This document shows, piece by piece, positions 1-8,305 of a stretch of 64,000 nt of DNA. Position 1 is the first letter of the stretch; every line of letters starts with the position of its first letter. Location of the stretch: positions 54,724 through 118,723 of the forward strand of contig NZ_LLXZ01000191.1 of the NCBI RefSeq assembly GCF_001440395.1, written 5' to 3'. Under the pieces are notes generated by a model. The model did no database searches, was not told where the DNA came from, and was given only the letters and a program-made list of their open reading frames with translations. A program made the translations under genes and the position numbers. This stretch comes from Bradyrhizobium jicamae (lineage in GTDB: Bacteria > Pseudomonadota > Alphaproteobacteria > Rhizobiales > Xanthobacteraceae).

Positions 1-1622
1 ACGCGGCAGCACTGCCGCTGTTCGGCATCCCGGTCGCGGTAAAGGACAATATCGACGCGCTGGGTTTAGCGACCACGGCCGCCTGCCCCACCTTCTCCTA
101 TTCGCCGGCGCAGGATTCGACGGCGGTTAAAAAACTGCGCGCGGCCGGCGCGATCATCATCGGCAAGACCAATCTCGACCAGTTCGCGACCGGCCTGGTC
201 GGCGTCCGCTCGCCCTACGGCATTCCCGTCAATCCGGTGCGCGGCGATCTCGTTCCGGGCGGATCGAGTTCGGGATCGGCGGTCGCGGTTTCCGCCGGCC
301 TGGTGCCGCTGGCGCTCGGCACCGACACCGCAGGGTCCGGCCGCGTACCGGCGATGCTCAACAACATCGTTGGCCTGAAGCCGAGCCTTGGGCTGATTTC
401 CAACTCCGGACTTGTTCCGGCGTGCCGCACGCTGGACTGCATCTCGGTGTTCTCGCTCACCGTCGACGATGCGATGACCGCGCTGACGGCGATGGCCGGC
501 CCCGACGGCACCGATCCCTATTCGCGCGACCGGCCGCTGGCGCCGATATCGGCGTTTCCCGAAAAGCTCAGGCTCGGCGTACCGCGCAACGGCCAATTGA
601 TCTTCTTCGGCGACCGCGCCGCGGAGAAAGCCCACGGCGAAGCGCTCCAGCGCTGGACCCAGCTCGGCGCCACGCTGGTTGAGTTCGACCTCGAACCGTT
701 TTATGAGACGGCGCGGCTGCTCTACGAGGGCCCCTGGGTCGCCGAGCGTTATCTCGTGATCCGCGATCTGCTGGCCTCTTCGCCGGATGCGATCCATCCG
801 GTCACGCGCGAGATCACCGCGGCCGGCGCGCGTCTGACCGCCGCCGACACGTTTGCCTCGCTCTATCGGCTACAGGCGCTGCGGCGCGCGGCCGAACGCA
901 CCTTTGCCCATTTCGACGCGATGGTGCTGCCGACGGCGCCGACGGCCTATTCGACCGCGCAGGTGCTGGCCAATCCAATCGAGCTCAACAGCCGGCTCGG
1001 CACCTACACCAATTTTGTCAATCTGCTCGACCTCTGCGGCCTGGCGTTGCCGGCCGCGATGCGCGGCGACGGCATTCCGTTCGGCATCACGCTGCTGGCG
1101 CCCGCGGGGCGCGACGCGCAGCTCGCCAGTATCGGGCGGGTGTTTCATGCCGACACCAAACTGGCGATGGGGGCCAGGAGTGCGATGCAGCCCGCGCTCG
1201 CCGCGTTGCCCGTCGGCGCAAGTGGTGACGAAATCATCATCGCCGTGGTCGGAGCACATCTCTCGGGCATGGCGCTCAACGGCGAACTGCAGGCGCTCGG
1301 CGCCCGCCTGCTCGAGGCGACCACGACCGCGCCGGATTACAAGCTCTACGCGCTCGACACGGTGCCGCCAAAACCCGGCATGCTGCGCGTGGATGCGGAC
1401 GCGGGACATTCGATCAAGCTGGAACTCTGGGCATTGTCGGCGGCAGCGTTCGGCAAATTCGTCGCCGCGATCCCGCCGCCGCTCGGGATCGGCACAGTGC
1501 GGCTGGCTGATGGCAGAGGCGTGAAGGGATTTGTGGTCGAGCCCATCGCAACCGACGGCGCGCGCGATATTTCAGCATACGGCGGCTGGCGGGCGTTCAT
1601 GGCGGAGAAAGCGACGGTGTAG
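1..1622 (+). CDS. atzF: Allophanate hydrolase (5'-truncated by the window edge)
   Basis: The enzyme hydrolyses allophanate to ammonia and CO2 in the cytoplasm, the last step of biuret, cyanurate or urea-carboxylate catabolism. The open frame enters from the left edge (codon phase starts at base 3) and gives about 540 residues, so roughly the first tenth is missing. The N-terminal part is an amidase-signature domain: the catalytic Lys lies in VAVKDNID, the Ser-rich loop in GGSSSGSAVAV and the nucleophile Ser in GTDTAGSGR. From about base 1215 a separate C-terminal domain (IIIAVVGAHLSGMALNGEL) matches the allophanate hydrolase C-terminal domain, which separates AtzF from ordinary amidases. It converges on the atzGEH operon, which supports a shared pathway. 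An alternative name is the amidase half of urea amidolyase. Confidence 0.9.
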   Translation, partial: AAALPLFGIPVAVKDNIDALGLATTAACPTFSYSPAQDSTAVKKLRAAGAIIIGKTNLDQFATGLVGVRSPYGIPVNPVRGDLVPGGSSSGSAVAVSAGLVPLALGTDTAGSGRVPAMLNNIVGLKPSLGLISNSGLVPACRTLDCISVFSLTVDDAMTALTAMAGPDGTDPYSRDRPLAPISAFPEKLRLGVPRNGQLIFFGDRAAEKAHGEALQRWTQLGATLVEFDLEPFYETARLLYEGPWVAERYLVIRDLLASSPDAIHPVTREITAAGARLTAADTFASLYRLQALRRAAERTFAHFDAMVLPTAPTAYSTAQVLANPIELNSRLGTYTNFVNLLDLCGLALPAAMRGDGIPFGITLLAPAGRDAQLASIGRVFHADTKLAMGARSAMQPALAALPVGASGDEIIIAVVGAHLSGMALNGELQALGARLLEATTTAPDYKLYALDTVPPKPGMLRVDADAGHSIKLELWALSAAAFGKFVAAIPPPLGIGTVRLADGRGVKGFVVEPIATDGARDISAYGGWRAFMAEKATV

Positions 1623-1631
1623 CCGTCACTT

Positions 1632-1723
1632 CGTAGGGTGGGCAAAGCGAAGCGTGCCCACCATCCCATGCAAAGGTGGAAGATGGTGGGCACGGCGCTT
1701 GCGCGCCTTTGCCCACCCTACGG
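1632..1723. repeat. Palindromic intergenic repeat, family A (copy 1)
   Basis: The two ends are inverted copies: CGTAGGGTGGGCAAAGCG at the left and TTTGCCCACCCTACGG at the right, with inner GTGCCCACC/GGTGGGCAC. The element lies between the convergent ends of atzF and the GntR gene, where it could act as a bidirectional terminator. Related copies are at 34306, 35324 and 52459. Confidence 0.85.
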
Positions 1724-1731
1724 TTTTGCGC

Positions 1732-2466
1732 CTACACCGACACCGCGTAAATCTCGTACTCTCCGCGCACCAGCTCGATATGCGCGCGCATCGCGGCCGC
1801 GGCGCCCGCCTTGTCGCCGCGCATGATCGCAACCACGACGCGGTCGTGCTCGGCGTGCGATTTGGCGAGACGCCCGAGGTTGCGGAACTGGGCGCGGCGG
1901 AACGGCTGAACCCGCACCCGGGTCGCCAATGCCATCTCGGCGATGTAGCCGTTCTGCGAGCCGGCATAGATCGCGTTGTGGAAGCGCTCATTGACTGCGT
2001 GAAAACGCTCGGGATTGCCGGCATGGCTCAGCACGCGCAATTCCTCGTGGATCGCTTCCAGCTTCTGGCGATCTCCCGGCGGCATCCGCTCGGCGGCGAG
2101 CCCCGCGCACAGCGCTTCCAGCTCCGCCATCGCCTCGAACATTTCCGTTAAACGGTCCAGCGACGGCTGCGCCACCACGGCGCCGCGATGGGCGCGCGCC
2201 TCGACCAGGCCGCTCGCCACCAATTGCCGCAGTGCTTCGCGCACCGGCGTGCGCGATACGGAAAAGCGCCGCGCGATGTCGGTCTCGTCGAGCCCCGATC
2301 CCGGCGGCAGCACGCCGCGCACGATCTCGTCGGCGAGTTGCAGCCGCAGTTCTTCCGCGCGCGTGACCTTGTCCCGTAGCGGCGAAGGCCGATCGACGCG
2401 GCGGACCGCTGTCTCCGGCTGGGCGACGGCCTGCGATCCACGTGCCGGAAGATCATCAAGGCTCAT
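1732..2466 (-). CDS. GntR-family transcriptional regulator (FadR/FCD type)
   Basis: This 244-residue cytoplasmic DNA-binding regulator has an N-terminal winged helix (LRLQLADEIVRGVLPPG, then DIARRFSVSRTPVREALRQL, residues about 35-95). An all-helical FCD effector domain follows, with the His/Asn-rich metal-site segment HAVNERFHNAIYAGS. The ATG at 2466 is preferred because it lies 2 bases after the stop of atzH, whereas the frame extended to 2523 would overlap that gene. As the last gene of the atzGEH-transporter operon it probably senses the transported or degraded compound and controls its own operon. Whether it represses or activates cannot be read from sequence. Confidence 0.88.
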   Translation of the reverse strand: MSLDDLPARGSQAVAQPETAVRRVDRPSPLRDKVTRAEELRLQLADEIVRGVLPPGSGLDETDIARRFSVSRTPVREALRQLVASGLVEARAHRGAVVAQPSLDRLTEMFEAMAELEALCAGLAAERMPPGDRQKLEAIHEELRVLSHAGNPERFHAVNERFHNAIYAGSQNGYIAEMALATRVRVQPFRRAQFRNLGRLAKSHAEHDRVVVAIMRGDKAGAAAAMRAHIELVRGEYEIYAVSV

Positions 2467-2468
2467 TG

Positions 2469-2861
2469 CTATTGCCCTTTCGGCTCGTCGATGACGCTGA
2501 CATGCGCCGCGACGATCTTCCATCCTTCCGGAAACCGGACCCAGGTCTGCATCTGCCGACCTACTCTGCCCGGCGTGCTTTCGCGGTAGAACAGCGTCGA
2601 GGCGACGGCGGTATCGCGGCCATAGGTCGTGATGACAGTCTTGTCGGTTTTGCGCATCAGCCCGACCGGCGAACGCGCGGCGCGGAAGGCCATGATCTGC
2701 TCGTAGCCGTAGAGGTTTTCACCGATGCCATAGCGCAGCGTGCGGGGATCGTTGCGGAACAGCTCGTCGAGCACGGCGACGTCGTTAGACACCAGCGCCT
2801 TCTCGTAACGCTGGAACTGCGCGGTCACCTCGGCGAGCACGTCCGAAAGATCGATGTCCAT
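2469..2861 (-). CDS. atzH: AtzH-like SnoaL-fold decarboxylase (DUF3225)
   Basis: A 130-residue cytoplasmic protein of the NTF2/SnoaL-like DUF3225 family, whose known member AtzH acts on a dicarboxyurea intermediate in the cyanurate pathway and prevents a dead-end product. Family traits visible are the helical start DLSDVLAEVTAQFQRYEKAL, the LRYGIGENLYGYEQIMAFR segment and the C-terminal strand pair TWVRFPEGWKIVAAHVS. The ATG at 2861 is 2 bases beyond the atzE stop and the gene ends 2 bases before the GntR start, so translational coupling is likely. Activity on dicarboxyurea is inferred from family and neighbours. Confidence 0.85.
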   Translation of the reverse strand: MDIDLSDVLAEVTAQFQRYEKALVSNDVAVLDELFRNDPRTLRYGIGENLYGYEQIMAFRAARSPVGLMRKTDKTVITTYGRDTAVASTLFYRESTPGRVGRQMQTWVRFPEGWKIVAAHVSVIDEPKGQ

Positions 2862-2863
2862 CG

Positions 2864-4261
2864 TTACAATCCTCTCGGGATCGGCGCAGTGGCGACGCCG
2901 GCGCGCTCCAGCGCATGCGCAACGCGCAGCGCGATATCTTCCCGCCAGGGAGCGGCGATGATCTGCACGCCAATCGGCATCGGCACCAGCGGAACCGGCA
3001 CCGCGACCACGGGCAGGCCGATGAACGAAATCGGCTGGGTGTGGATGCCGATATTGGCGCGCACCGGCAGCTCGACGCCGTCGAGCACGAAGTTCACCTG
3101 GCCCAGTTTCGGCGCGATGCAGGGCGTGGCGGGCGCGATGATCACATCCACCGACTTGAACAGCTCCAGCACCTTGGCGCGATACCAGCGGCGGAATTTC
3201 TGCGCACGATCGACCAGCGGCGCCGGCACCATCGCGCCGGCGATCAGGCGATCGCGCACCGCCGGATCGAAATCGTTCGGCCGCTTGCGCAGCCGGTCGA
3301 GATGCAGCGAAGCGCCCTCGGTGGTGGTGATCACGTAGGCCGCGGCGCGGGCGCGCGCGGCTTCGGGGATTTCGACCGTTTGCGTCGCGTTCAGGGCCCT
3401 GGCGACGCGCGCCACGGCCTCGACGGCTTCCGGAAAGACGTTCTTCTGAAAATATCCGCCGGCTACTGCGACCCGCAGGCCGTCGATGCCCTGGGCCAGC
3501 AGCGGCGTTACCGGCTCGACCGGCCGCGTCGTGCACGCCGCGTCATCGGCGTCCGGTCCCTGCATCGCGTCATAGGCCAGCGCGAGATCGCTGACGCTGC
3601 GCGCGAGCGGGCCGAGATGATCCAGGCTTGCGACAAAGGGAAACGAGCGGGCGCGCGACAGCCGGCCGTAGGTCGGCTTCAGACCAAAGGCGCCGCAGAA
3701 CGACGACGGCACACGGATCGAGCCATTGGTATCCGACCCCAGCGCGATCGGAACAAGGCCGCCGCCGACCGCGCTGCCCGAGCCACCCGACGAGCCGCCG
3801 GTCATCCGCGTCGGATCATGCGGATTGCGCGACGGGCCGTCATGCACGTTCTCGCCGGTGAAGTCATAGGCGTATTCGCCCATGTTGAGCGCGCCGACCA
3901 GCACCGCGCCCTGCGCCTCCATGCGCTCGATCAGAGTGGCATCGCGCGTCGAGGGGGCGAGGTCGCGGTTGATCTTCGAACCGGCGCGGGTGGCAAGACC
4001 TTTCACGTCGAACAGGTTCTTCACCGCGAACGGCACGCCGGCCAGCGGGCCGACCTTTTCGCCGGCCGCGATCGCGACATCGACCGCGCGGGCTTTTGCG
4101 CGCGCGCGCTCGGCGGTGACGTCCGTGAACGAGTTCAGCACGGAATCATGTTTGGCGATCCGCGCTAGCGCCGCCTCGGTCGCATCTAGCGCGGAAAGCT
4201 TGCCGTCCGTTACGGCCTGCGCGATTTGTTGGGCCGACAGCCCATCGGTGCTTACGGTCAT
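2864..4261 (-). CDS. atzE: AtzE-like amidase-signature hydrolase (catalytic subunit)
   Basis: A 465-residue amidase-signature enzyme. The Ser-cisSer-Lys triad is visible: Lys in GVPFAVKNLFDVKG, the cis-Ser region in MTGGSSGGSGSAV and the nucleophile Ser in GSDTNGSIRVPS. In the cyanurate pathway AtzE, bound to AtzG, deaminates 1-carboxybiuret. The start at 4261 is chosen because it lies 7 bases after the AtzG stop; upstream in-frame Met codons fall inside atzG. The adjacency to an AtzG-like small subunit is what separates AtzE from GatA or generic amidases. Substrate identity is inferred; no cyanuric acid hydrolase is present in this window. Confidence 0.85.
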   Translation of the reverse strand: MTVSTDGLSAQQIAQAVTDGKLSALDATEAALARIAKHDSVLNSFTDVTAERARAKARAVDVAIAAGEKVGPLAGVPFAVKNLFDVKGLATRAGSKINRDLAPSTRDATLIERMEAQGAVLVGALNMGEYAYDFTGENVHDGPSRNPHDPTRMTGGSSGGSGSAVGGGLVPIALGSDTNGSIRVPSSFCGAFGLKPTYGRLSRARSFPFVASLDHLGPLARSVSDLALAYDAMQGPDADDAACTTRPVEPVTPLLAQGIDGLRVAVAGGYFQKNVFPEAVEAVARVARALNATQTVEIPEAARARAAAYVITTTEGASLHLDRLRKRPNDFDPAVRDRLIAGAMVPAPLVDRAQKFRRWYRAKVLELFKSVDVIIAPATPCIAPKLGQVNFVLDGVELPVRANIGIHTQPISFIGLPVVAVPVPLVPMPIGVQIIAAPWREDIALRVAHALERAGVATAPIPRGL

Positions 4262-4268
4262 GGTGCTA

Positions 4269-4451
4269 TCAGGCCGTGTAGACACTGGCCGGCTCGGTTT
4301 CATCCGGCAGCGGGAATTCATCGACCAGCCGCGCCAGCCTCAGCGACACTTCGAGATTGGCGCGCACCGCCGGCCGCCAGGCCTCTTCGACCGGGAGCGC
4401 CAGCGCTTTCGCAACGGCATTGATGTAATCGTCCAGGGGTTCGGCAGCCAT
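4269..4451 (-). CDS. atzG: AtzG-like small subunit of the AtzEG complex (DUF4089)
   Basis: A 60-residue helical protein (DDYINAVAKALALPVEEAW, then VRANLEVSLRLARLVDEFPL) of the AtzG/DUF4089 family. AtzG wraps around AtzE much as GatC wraps around GatA and is needed for stable AtzE. It sits immediately upstream of atzE (7-base gap), as in Pseudomonas sp. ADP. The ATG at 4451 fits the family length; a TTG at 4466 would add five residues and cannot be excluded. Confidence 0.8.
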   Translation of the reverse strand: MAAEPLDDYINAVAKALALPVEEAWRPAVRANLEVSLRLARLVDEFPLPDETEPASVYTA

Positions 4452-4470
4452 TTTGCTCGTACTCAACTTT

Positions 4471-6258
4471 CTAGTGAACCGGCAACGGCGGATGCGGGAT
4501 CGCCGTCAGCAACTCCTTGGTGTAGGCATCCTTGGGATCGCCGAGCACGCTTTCGGATGAGCCCTGCTCGACGATTCGCCCCGCACGCATCACGATGACA
4601 CGATCGCATAGCAAACGCACGACATTCAGGTCATGCGACACGAACAAATAGCTCATGCCCATCGATTGCTTGAGGTCCTGCAGCAGATTGAGCACGACGG
4701 CCTGCACGGAGACATCGAGCGCCGCCGTCGGCTCGTCGAGGATCACGAGTTTGGGGTGCAGCGCAATCGCGCGCGCGATGCCGACGCGGGCCTTCTGGCC
4801 GCCGGATAGCTGGTGCGGGAAACGATCGAGCAGATCGACGGGAAGACCGACCAGTTCGGCAAGCTTTTCGCAGCGGGCGCGCAGTGCGTCGCGTCCCCTG
4901 ATATCGCCGAGTTGCATAATGGGATCGGCGATCGCGCGCGCCGCGGTGAAGCGCGGGTTGAGGCTGTCGGTCGGGTCCTGGAACACCATCTGGATGCTTT
5001 TGCGCAGCGGCAGCCGCGCAAAGGCTTGCGGCATGATGGCGCCGATCTCCTCGCCGTCGAACGCGATGCGGCCGGAGGTCTGGTCGAGAAGCCGCATCAC
5101 CATCATCGAGGTGGTCGATTTGCCGCAGCCGGATTCGCCGACGAGGCCAACACTCTCGCCATGGCCGACCGTGAAGCTGATGCCGTCGACGGCACGGAAT
5201 ATTTCGGCTTCCACCGGTGGCCTGCGGGAGAACAGTTTTGTGAGAACGGCGCTGGCGCCCTGGCGGGGATATTCCTTGACGAGCTTTTCGACGAGCAGAA
5301 GGGGCGATTTGTTCTCGTCGCCCCTGGGCTTGACCCGGGGGTCCATCGCTTCTGAGGAAGAGCCGTTCGAAGATTGATGGATGGCCGGCTCAAGCCCGGC
5401 CATGACGGATGGAGGCGGCGGTGCTTGCGCGCCTTCGTCCTCTGGCAACAGATCCCGCAACGACACACCGACCCTCGGCGTTGCACGCATCAGCTTCCTG
5501 GTATAGGCGTGCTGGGGATTGGCAAAAATGTCCGCCGACTTTGCCGTCTCCACCACCCGGCCCTTCTCCATCACCACCACGCGGTCGCAATAGGCGGCGG
5601 CGAGGCCGAGATCGTGCGTGATCAGGATGGTCGACATGTGGCGGCGCTTTGTCAGTTCCACGATCAGATCCATCACCGCCTTCTGCGTGGTGACGTCGAG
5701 CCCCGTGGTCGGCTCGTCCGCGATCAGGAGCTGCGGATTGCAGGCCAGCGCCAGCGCGATCACGACGCGCTGACACATGCCGCCGGACAGTTCGAACGGA
5801 TAGGCGTGATAGCGCTCGCGGGGGCGGGCGATCTTGACCTGCTCCAGCGCCTCGATCGCCTTCTCGCCGCGGTCACTTGCCGCGCTCTGCACATGCTGGC
5901 GCAGCACGTCTTCGATCTGGTCGCCGACCTTGCGGATCGGATTGAGCGCGGCGCGCGGGTTCTGAAAGATCATCGAGATTTCGCGGCCGCGCAGATCGCG
6001 CATCTCGTTCTCGGTCGCGGCCTTGACGTCGATGCCGGAAAACATCACCGAGCCCTCGGCGATCCTGCCGGCACGGTCGAGGATGCGCATCACCGCATAC
6101 GAGGTCACCGACTTGCCGGAGCCGGACTCGCCGACGATGCCGAGCGTCTCGCCCTTGGCGACGGAAATGTTGACGTGCTGCACGGCCTTGACGATGCCGC
6201 GCCGGGTCGAGAACTCGACGGTGAGGTCGTGGACGTCGAGAAGGGGCTGGGCCGTCAT
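4471..6258 (-). CDS. Fused Dpp/Opp-type ABC transporter ATPase (two nucleotide-binding domains)
   Basis: This 595-residue protein joins two peptide-importer ATPases in one chain. Domain 1 (about residues 1-265) has Walker A GESGSGKSVTS, signature LSGGMCQRVVIALALA and Walker B LLIADEPTTGLD. Domain 2 (about 320-590) has Walker A GESGCGKSTTSM, signature LSGGQKARVGIARAIA and Walker B LVILDEPTAALD. Both look active. They energise the two permeases encoded just upstream. The linker at residues about 284-314 is encoded by a palindromic repeat inserted in frame (see 5316-5408). The ATG at 6258 is preferred over an upstream Met at 6297 because the ABC domain starts there. Similar DppD-DppF fusions are common in rhizobia. 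Confidence 0.93.
   Translation of the reverse strand: MTAQPLLDVHDLTVEFSTRRGIVKAVQHVNISVAKGETLGIVGESGSGKSVTSYAVMRILDRAGRIAEGSVMFSGIDVKAATENEMRDLRGREISMIFQNPRAALNPIRKVGDQIEDVLRQHVQSAASDRGEKAIEALEQVKIARPRERYHAYPFELSGGMCQRVVIALALACNPQLLIADEPTTGLDVTTQKAVMDLIVELTKRRHMSTILITHDLGLAAAYCDRVVVMEKGRVVETAKSADIFANPQHAYTRKLMRATPRVGVSLRDLLPEDEGAQAPPPPSVMAGLEPAIHQSSNGSSSEAMDPRVKPRGDENKSPLLLVEKLVKEYPRQGASAVLTKLFSRRPPVEAEIFRAVDGISFTVGHGESVGLVGESGCGKSTTSMMVMRLLDQTSGRIAFDGEEIGAIMPQAFARLPLRKSIQMVFQDPTDSLNPRFTAARAIADPIMQLGDIRGRDALRARCEKLAELVGLPVDLLDRFPHQLSGGQKARVGIARAIALHPKLVILDEPTAALDVSVQAVVLNLLQDLKQSMGMSYLFVSHDLNVVRLLCDRVIVMRAGRIVEQGSSESVLGDPKDAYTKELLTAIPHPPLPVH
5316..5408 (-). repeat. Palindromic repeat inserted in frame within the ATPase gene
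   Basis: The left end (CCTGGGCTTGACCCGGGG) and right end (GGCCGGCTCAAGCCCGGCC) form self-complementary arms of an element about 93 bases long, a multiple of three. On the coding strand it is read as VMAGLEPAIHQ followed by MDPRVKPRGDE. These peptide signatures are the translation of an intergenic palindrome familiar from rhizobial genomes. It lies between the two ATPase domains, so it makes the interdomain linker. Confidence 0.75.
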
Positions 6259-6370
6259 GACAGCCTCCGCAAAAATATCGAAAACAACCCCATGCAAAGT
6301 AGAACGGTCAGCATTCCTGTCCCGTTTCCTTCCCGTATGCGACCAGGACGGGCAAAGCCTGAATCAGCCA

Positions 6371-7270
6371 TCACGTCCTCCGCTGCGGGTCGACAATGTC
6401 GCGCAGACCGTCGCCGAGCAGGTTGAAGCAGAACACCGCGATCATCAGCGCAAGCCCCGGGAACAGCGCGATCCACCATTCGCCCGACACCATGAAGGTC
6501 GCGCCTTCCGCAACCATGATGCCCCATTCCGCCGTCGGCGGCCGCACGCCAAGACCGATGAAGGAGAGGCCGGCGGCGTTGAGGATCGCGTAGCCCATGG
6601 TCAGCGACATCTGCACGATCATGATCGGCATGATGTTGGGCAGGATGTGCACCAGGAGAATGCGCAGCTCCCCATTGCCCGACAACCGCGCCGCCTGCAC
6701 GAAACCGGCGTTGCGGCGCACGTTCGCCTCGGCACGCGCCACGCGGGCGTAAAGCGGAAAGTTCACGATCGCGGTGGCGATGATGATGTTCTGCACGGTA
6801 TTGCCCAGCGCCGCGACGATGCCCATCGCCAGCACGAACAGCGGAAACGCCATGATGGTGTCGGCGATGCGCCCGACGATGCGGTCGGTCCAGCCACCGA
6901 AATAGCCGGCGGCGATGCCGGCGAGCCCGCCCATCAGGAACACCAGCGCCACCGAGGCAACCGCGATGAAGGTATCGAGCCGTGTGGCGACGACGACGCG
7001 GCTGAAGATGTCACGGCCCAACTGGTCGGTGCCGAACCAGTGCGCCGCCGAGGGCGGTTTCAGCGCCGCTGATGTATCGCTGGCGAGCGGATCGTAGGGC
7101 ACGATGTAGGGCCCGAAGATCGCGGCGAACAGGATGACGACCAGCAGGCCGAAGGCAAAGGCGGTGACGCGGTTTTCGCCGAGCACATAGCGGGTGTGCT
7201 CGAACATCGCAGCCACGCCCGAAGTGCGTGCGGGAGTGACGGGTTCAACGGCAGGCAGAACGGCACTCAT
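6371..7270 (-). CDS. Dpp/Opp-type ABC transporter permease (DppC-like)
   Basis: A 299-residue inner-membrane permease with the N-terminal cytosolic OppC segment (HTRYVLGENRVTAFAFGLLVV) and the family phrase HWFGTDQLGRDIFSR after the first membrane helix. The inner-membrane loop that docks to the ATPase is visible as ARAEANVRRNAGFVQAAR with following Gly. About six membrane helices are expected. The gene starts 9 bases after the stop of its partner permease and is followed by 112 non-coding bases before the ATPase gene. It forms the translocation channel with the protein encoded at 7280-8293. Confidence 0.93.
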   Translation of the reverse strand: MSAVLPAVEPVTPARTSGVAAMFEHTRYVLGENRVTAFAFGLLVVILFAAIFGPYIVPYDPLASDTSAALKPPSAAHWFGTDQLGRDIFSRVVVATRLDTFIAVASVALVFLMGGLAGIAAGYFGGWTDRIVGRIADTIMAFPLFVLAMGIVAALGNTVQNIIIATAIVNFPLYARVARAEANVRRNAGFVQAARLSGNGELRILLVHILPNIMPIMIVQMSLTMGYAILNAAGLSFIGLGVRPPTAEWGIMVAEGATFMVSGEWWIALFPGLALMIAVFCFNLLGDGLRDIVDPQRRT

Positions 7271-7279
7271 CTTCCAACC

Positions 7280-8293
7280 TCACCCTTCCAGCCGCACGCG
7301 CGGATCGATCACGCCGTAGAGAATGTCGATGAAGAGATTGAGCAGCACGTACATGACAGCCATGGTCAGCACGAAACCCTGCACCGGCGCGAAGTCCGAC
7401 GAGATCAAGGCTTCCACCGCGTAGGAACCGATGCCGGGCCAGGCAAACACCTTCTCGACCAGCACATTGGCGCCGAGCAGAAACGAGAACACCATGCTGA
7501 GCGTGGTGATGACCGGCAGCATCGCGTTGCGAAACGCATAGGTGACGATCACGGTCGAGGGCGAAAGCCCGCTGGCGCGCGCGGTGCGGACGAAATCGGA
7601 GGCCAGCACCGCCAGCATCGAGGCGCGCGTCATGCGCGCGATCGGCGCCAGCGAGAAGATCGCCAGCGTCGCCGCCGGCAGGATCAACTGGCTCAGTGCG
7701 GAACGAAACGCTTCGAGGTCGCGCGCAATCAAGGTGTCGATCAGATAGAAGCCCGTCACATGCGTCGGCGCGCTGTAGAACACGTCGAGCCGGCCGAGCG
7801 GCGCCGGTGACCAGCCGAGCCTGAAATAGAAGAGATAGACCAGCACCAGCCCCGTAAAGAACACCGGCAGCGACACGCCCGCCGTCGTGGTGACGCGGCA
7901 GAGATGGTCGATCCAGGAGCCGGGGCGGGTCGCAGCCAGCACGCCGAGCGGGATCGCGATCGTGACCGAGACGATGAGGCCGAGCAGCGTCAGTTCGGCG
8001 GAGGCCGGCAGGCGGTTGCGGATTTCAGTTGCGACCGGCTGTCCCGTGGTCAGCGACGTCCCGAAATCGCCATGCGCGAGATCATTGGTGTAGCGGAAGA
8101 ACTGCTCGATCAGCGGCTTGTCGAAGCCGAGTTTCTTGCGGATCTGCTCGATCGCTTCCTTGCTCGCCGCGGGTCCGGCGAAATAGGCGGCGGGATCCCC
8201 GGGGAGCGCGCGGGTCAGGAGGAAGGTGACGATCACGACCCCGATCAGCGACGGGATCGCAAACATCAGCCGCTTGCCGATCATGGTCAGCAT
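7280..8293 (-). CDS. Dpp/Opp-type ABC transporter permease (DppB-like)
   Basis: A 337-residue inner-membrane permease of the OppB/DppB family. It starts with the usual first helix (RLMFAIPSLIGVVIVTFLL), then the LPGDPAAYFAGP and LGFDKPLIEQFFRY segments and FGTSLTTGQPV. The ATPase-docking loop is TRASMLAVLASDFVRTARASG. The gene starts 12 bases after the binding-protein stop and pairs with the DppC-like permease. Nothing in the permease sequence gives the substrate; neighbours suggest a ureido or carboxyamide compound instead of a peptide. Confidence 0.93.
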   Translation of the reverse strand: MLTMIGKRLMFAIPSLIGVVIVTFLLTRALPGDPAAYFAGPAASKEAIEQIRKKLGFDKPLIEQFFRYTNDLAHGDFGTSLTTGQPVATEIRNRLPASAELTLLGLIVSVTIAIPLGVLAATRPGSWIDHLCRVTTTAGVSLPVFFTGLVLVYLFYFRLGWSPAPLGRLDVFYSAPTHVTGFYLIDTLIARDLEAFRSALSQLILPAATLAIFSLAPIARMTRASMLAVLASDFVRTARASGLSPSTVIVTYAFRNAMLPVITTLSMVFSFLLGANVLVEKVFAWPGIGSYAVEALISSDFAPVQGFVLTMAVMYVLLNLFIDILYGVIDPRVRLEG

Positions 8294-8305
8294 GGCGCTC
8301 GCCTC

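Noticed and set aside
1632..1723. The palindromic repeats as small insertion sequences or MITEs with target duplications
   Set aside because: No consistent target-site duplication or transposase-type terminal inverted repeat was evident; they look like REP/BIME-type elements.
2862..3536. Extension of AtzH back to 3536
   Set aside because: That part overlaps atzE in another frame and is Arg/Gly-rich; the DUF3225 domain begins at ATG 2861.
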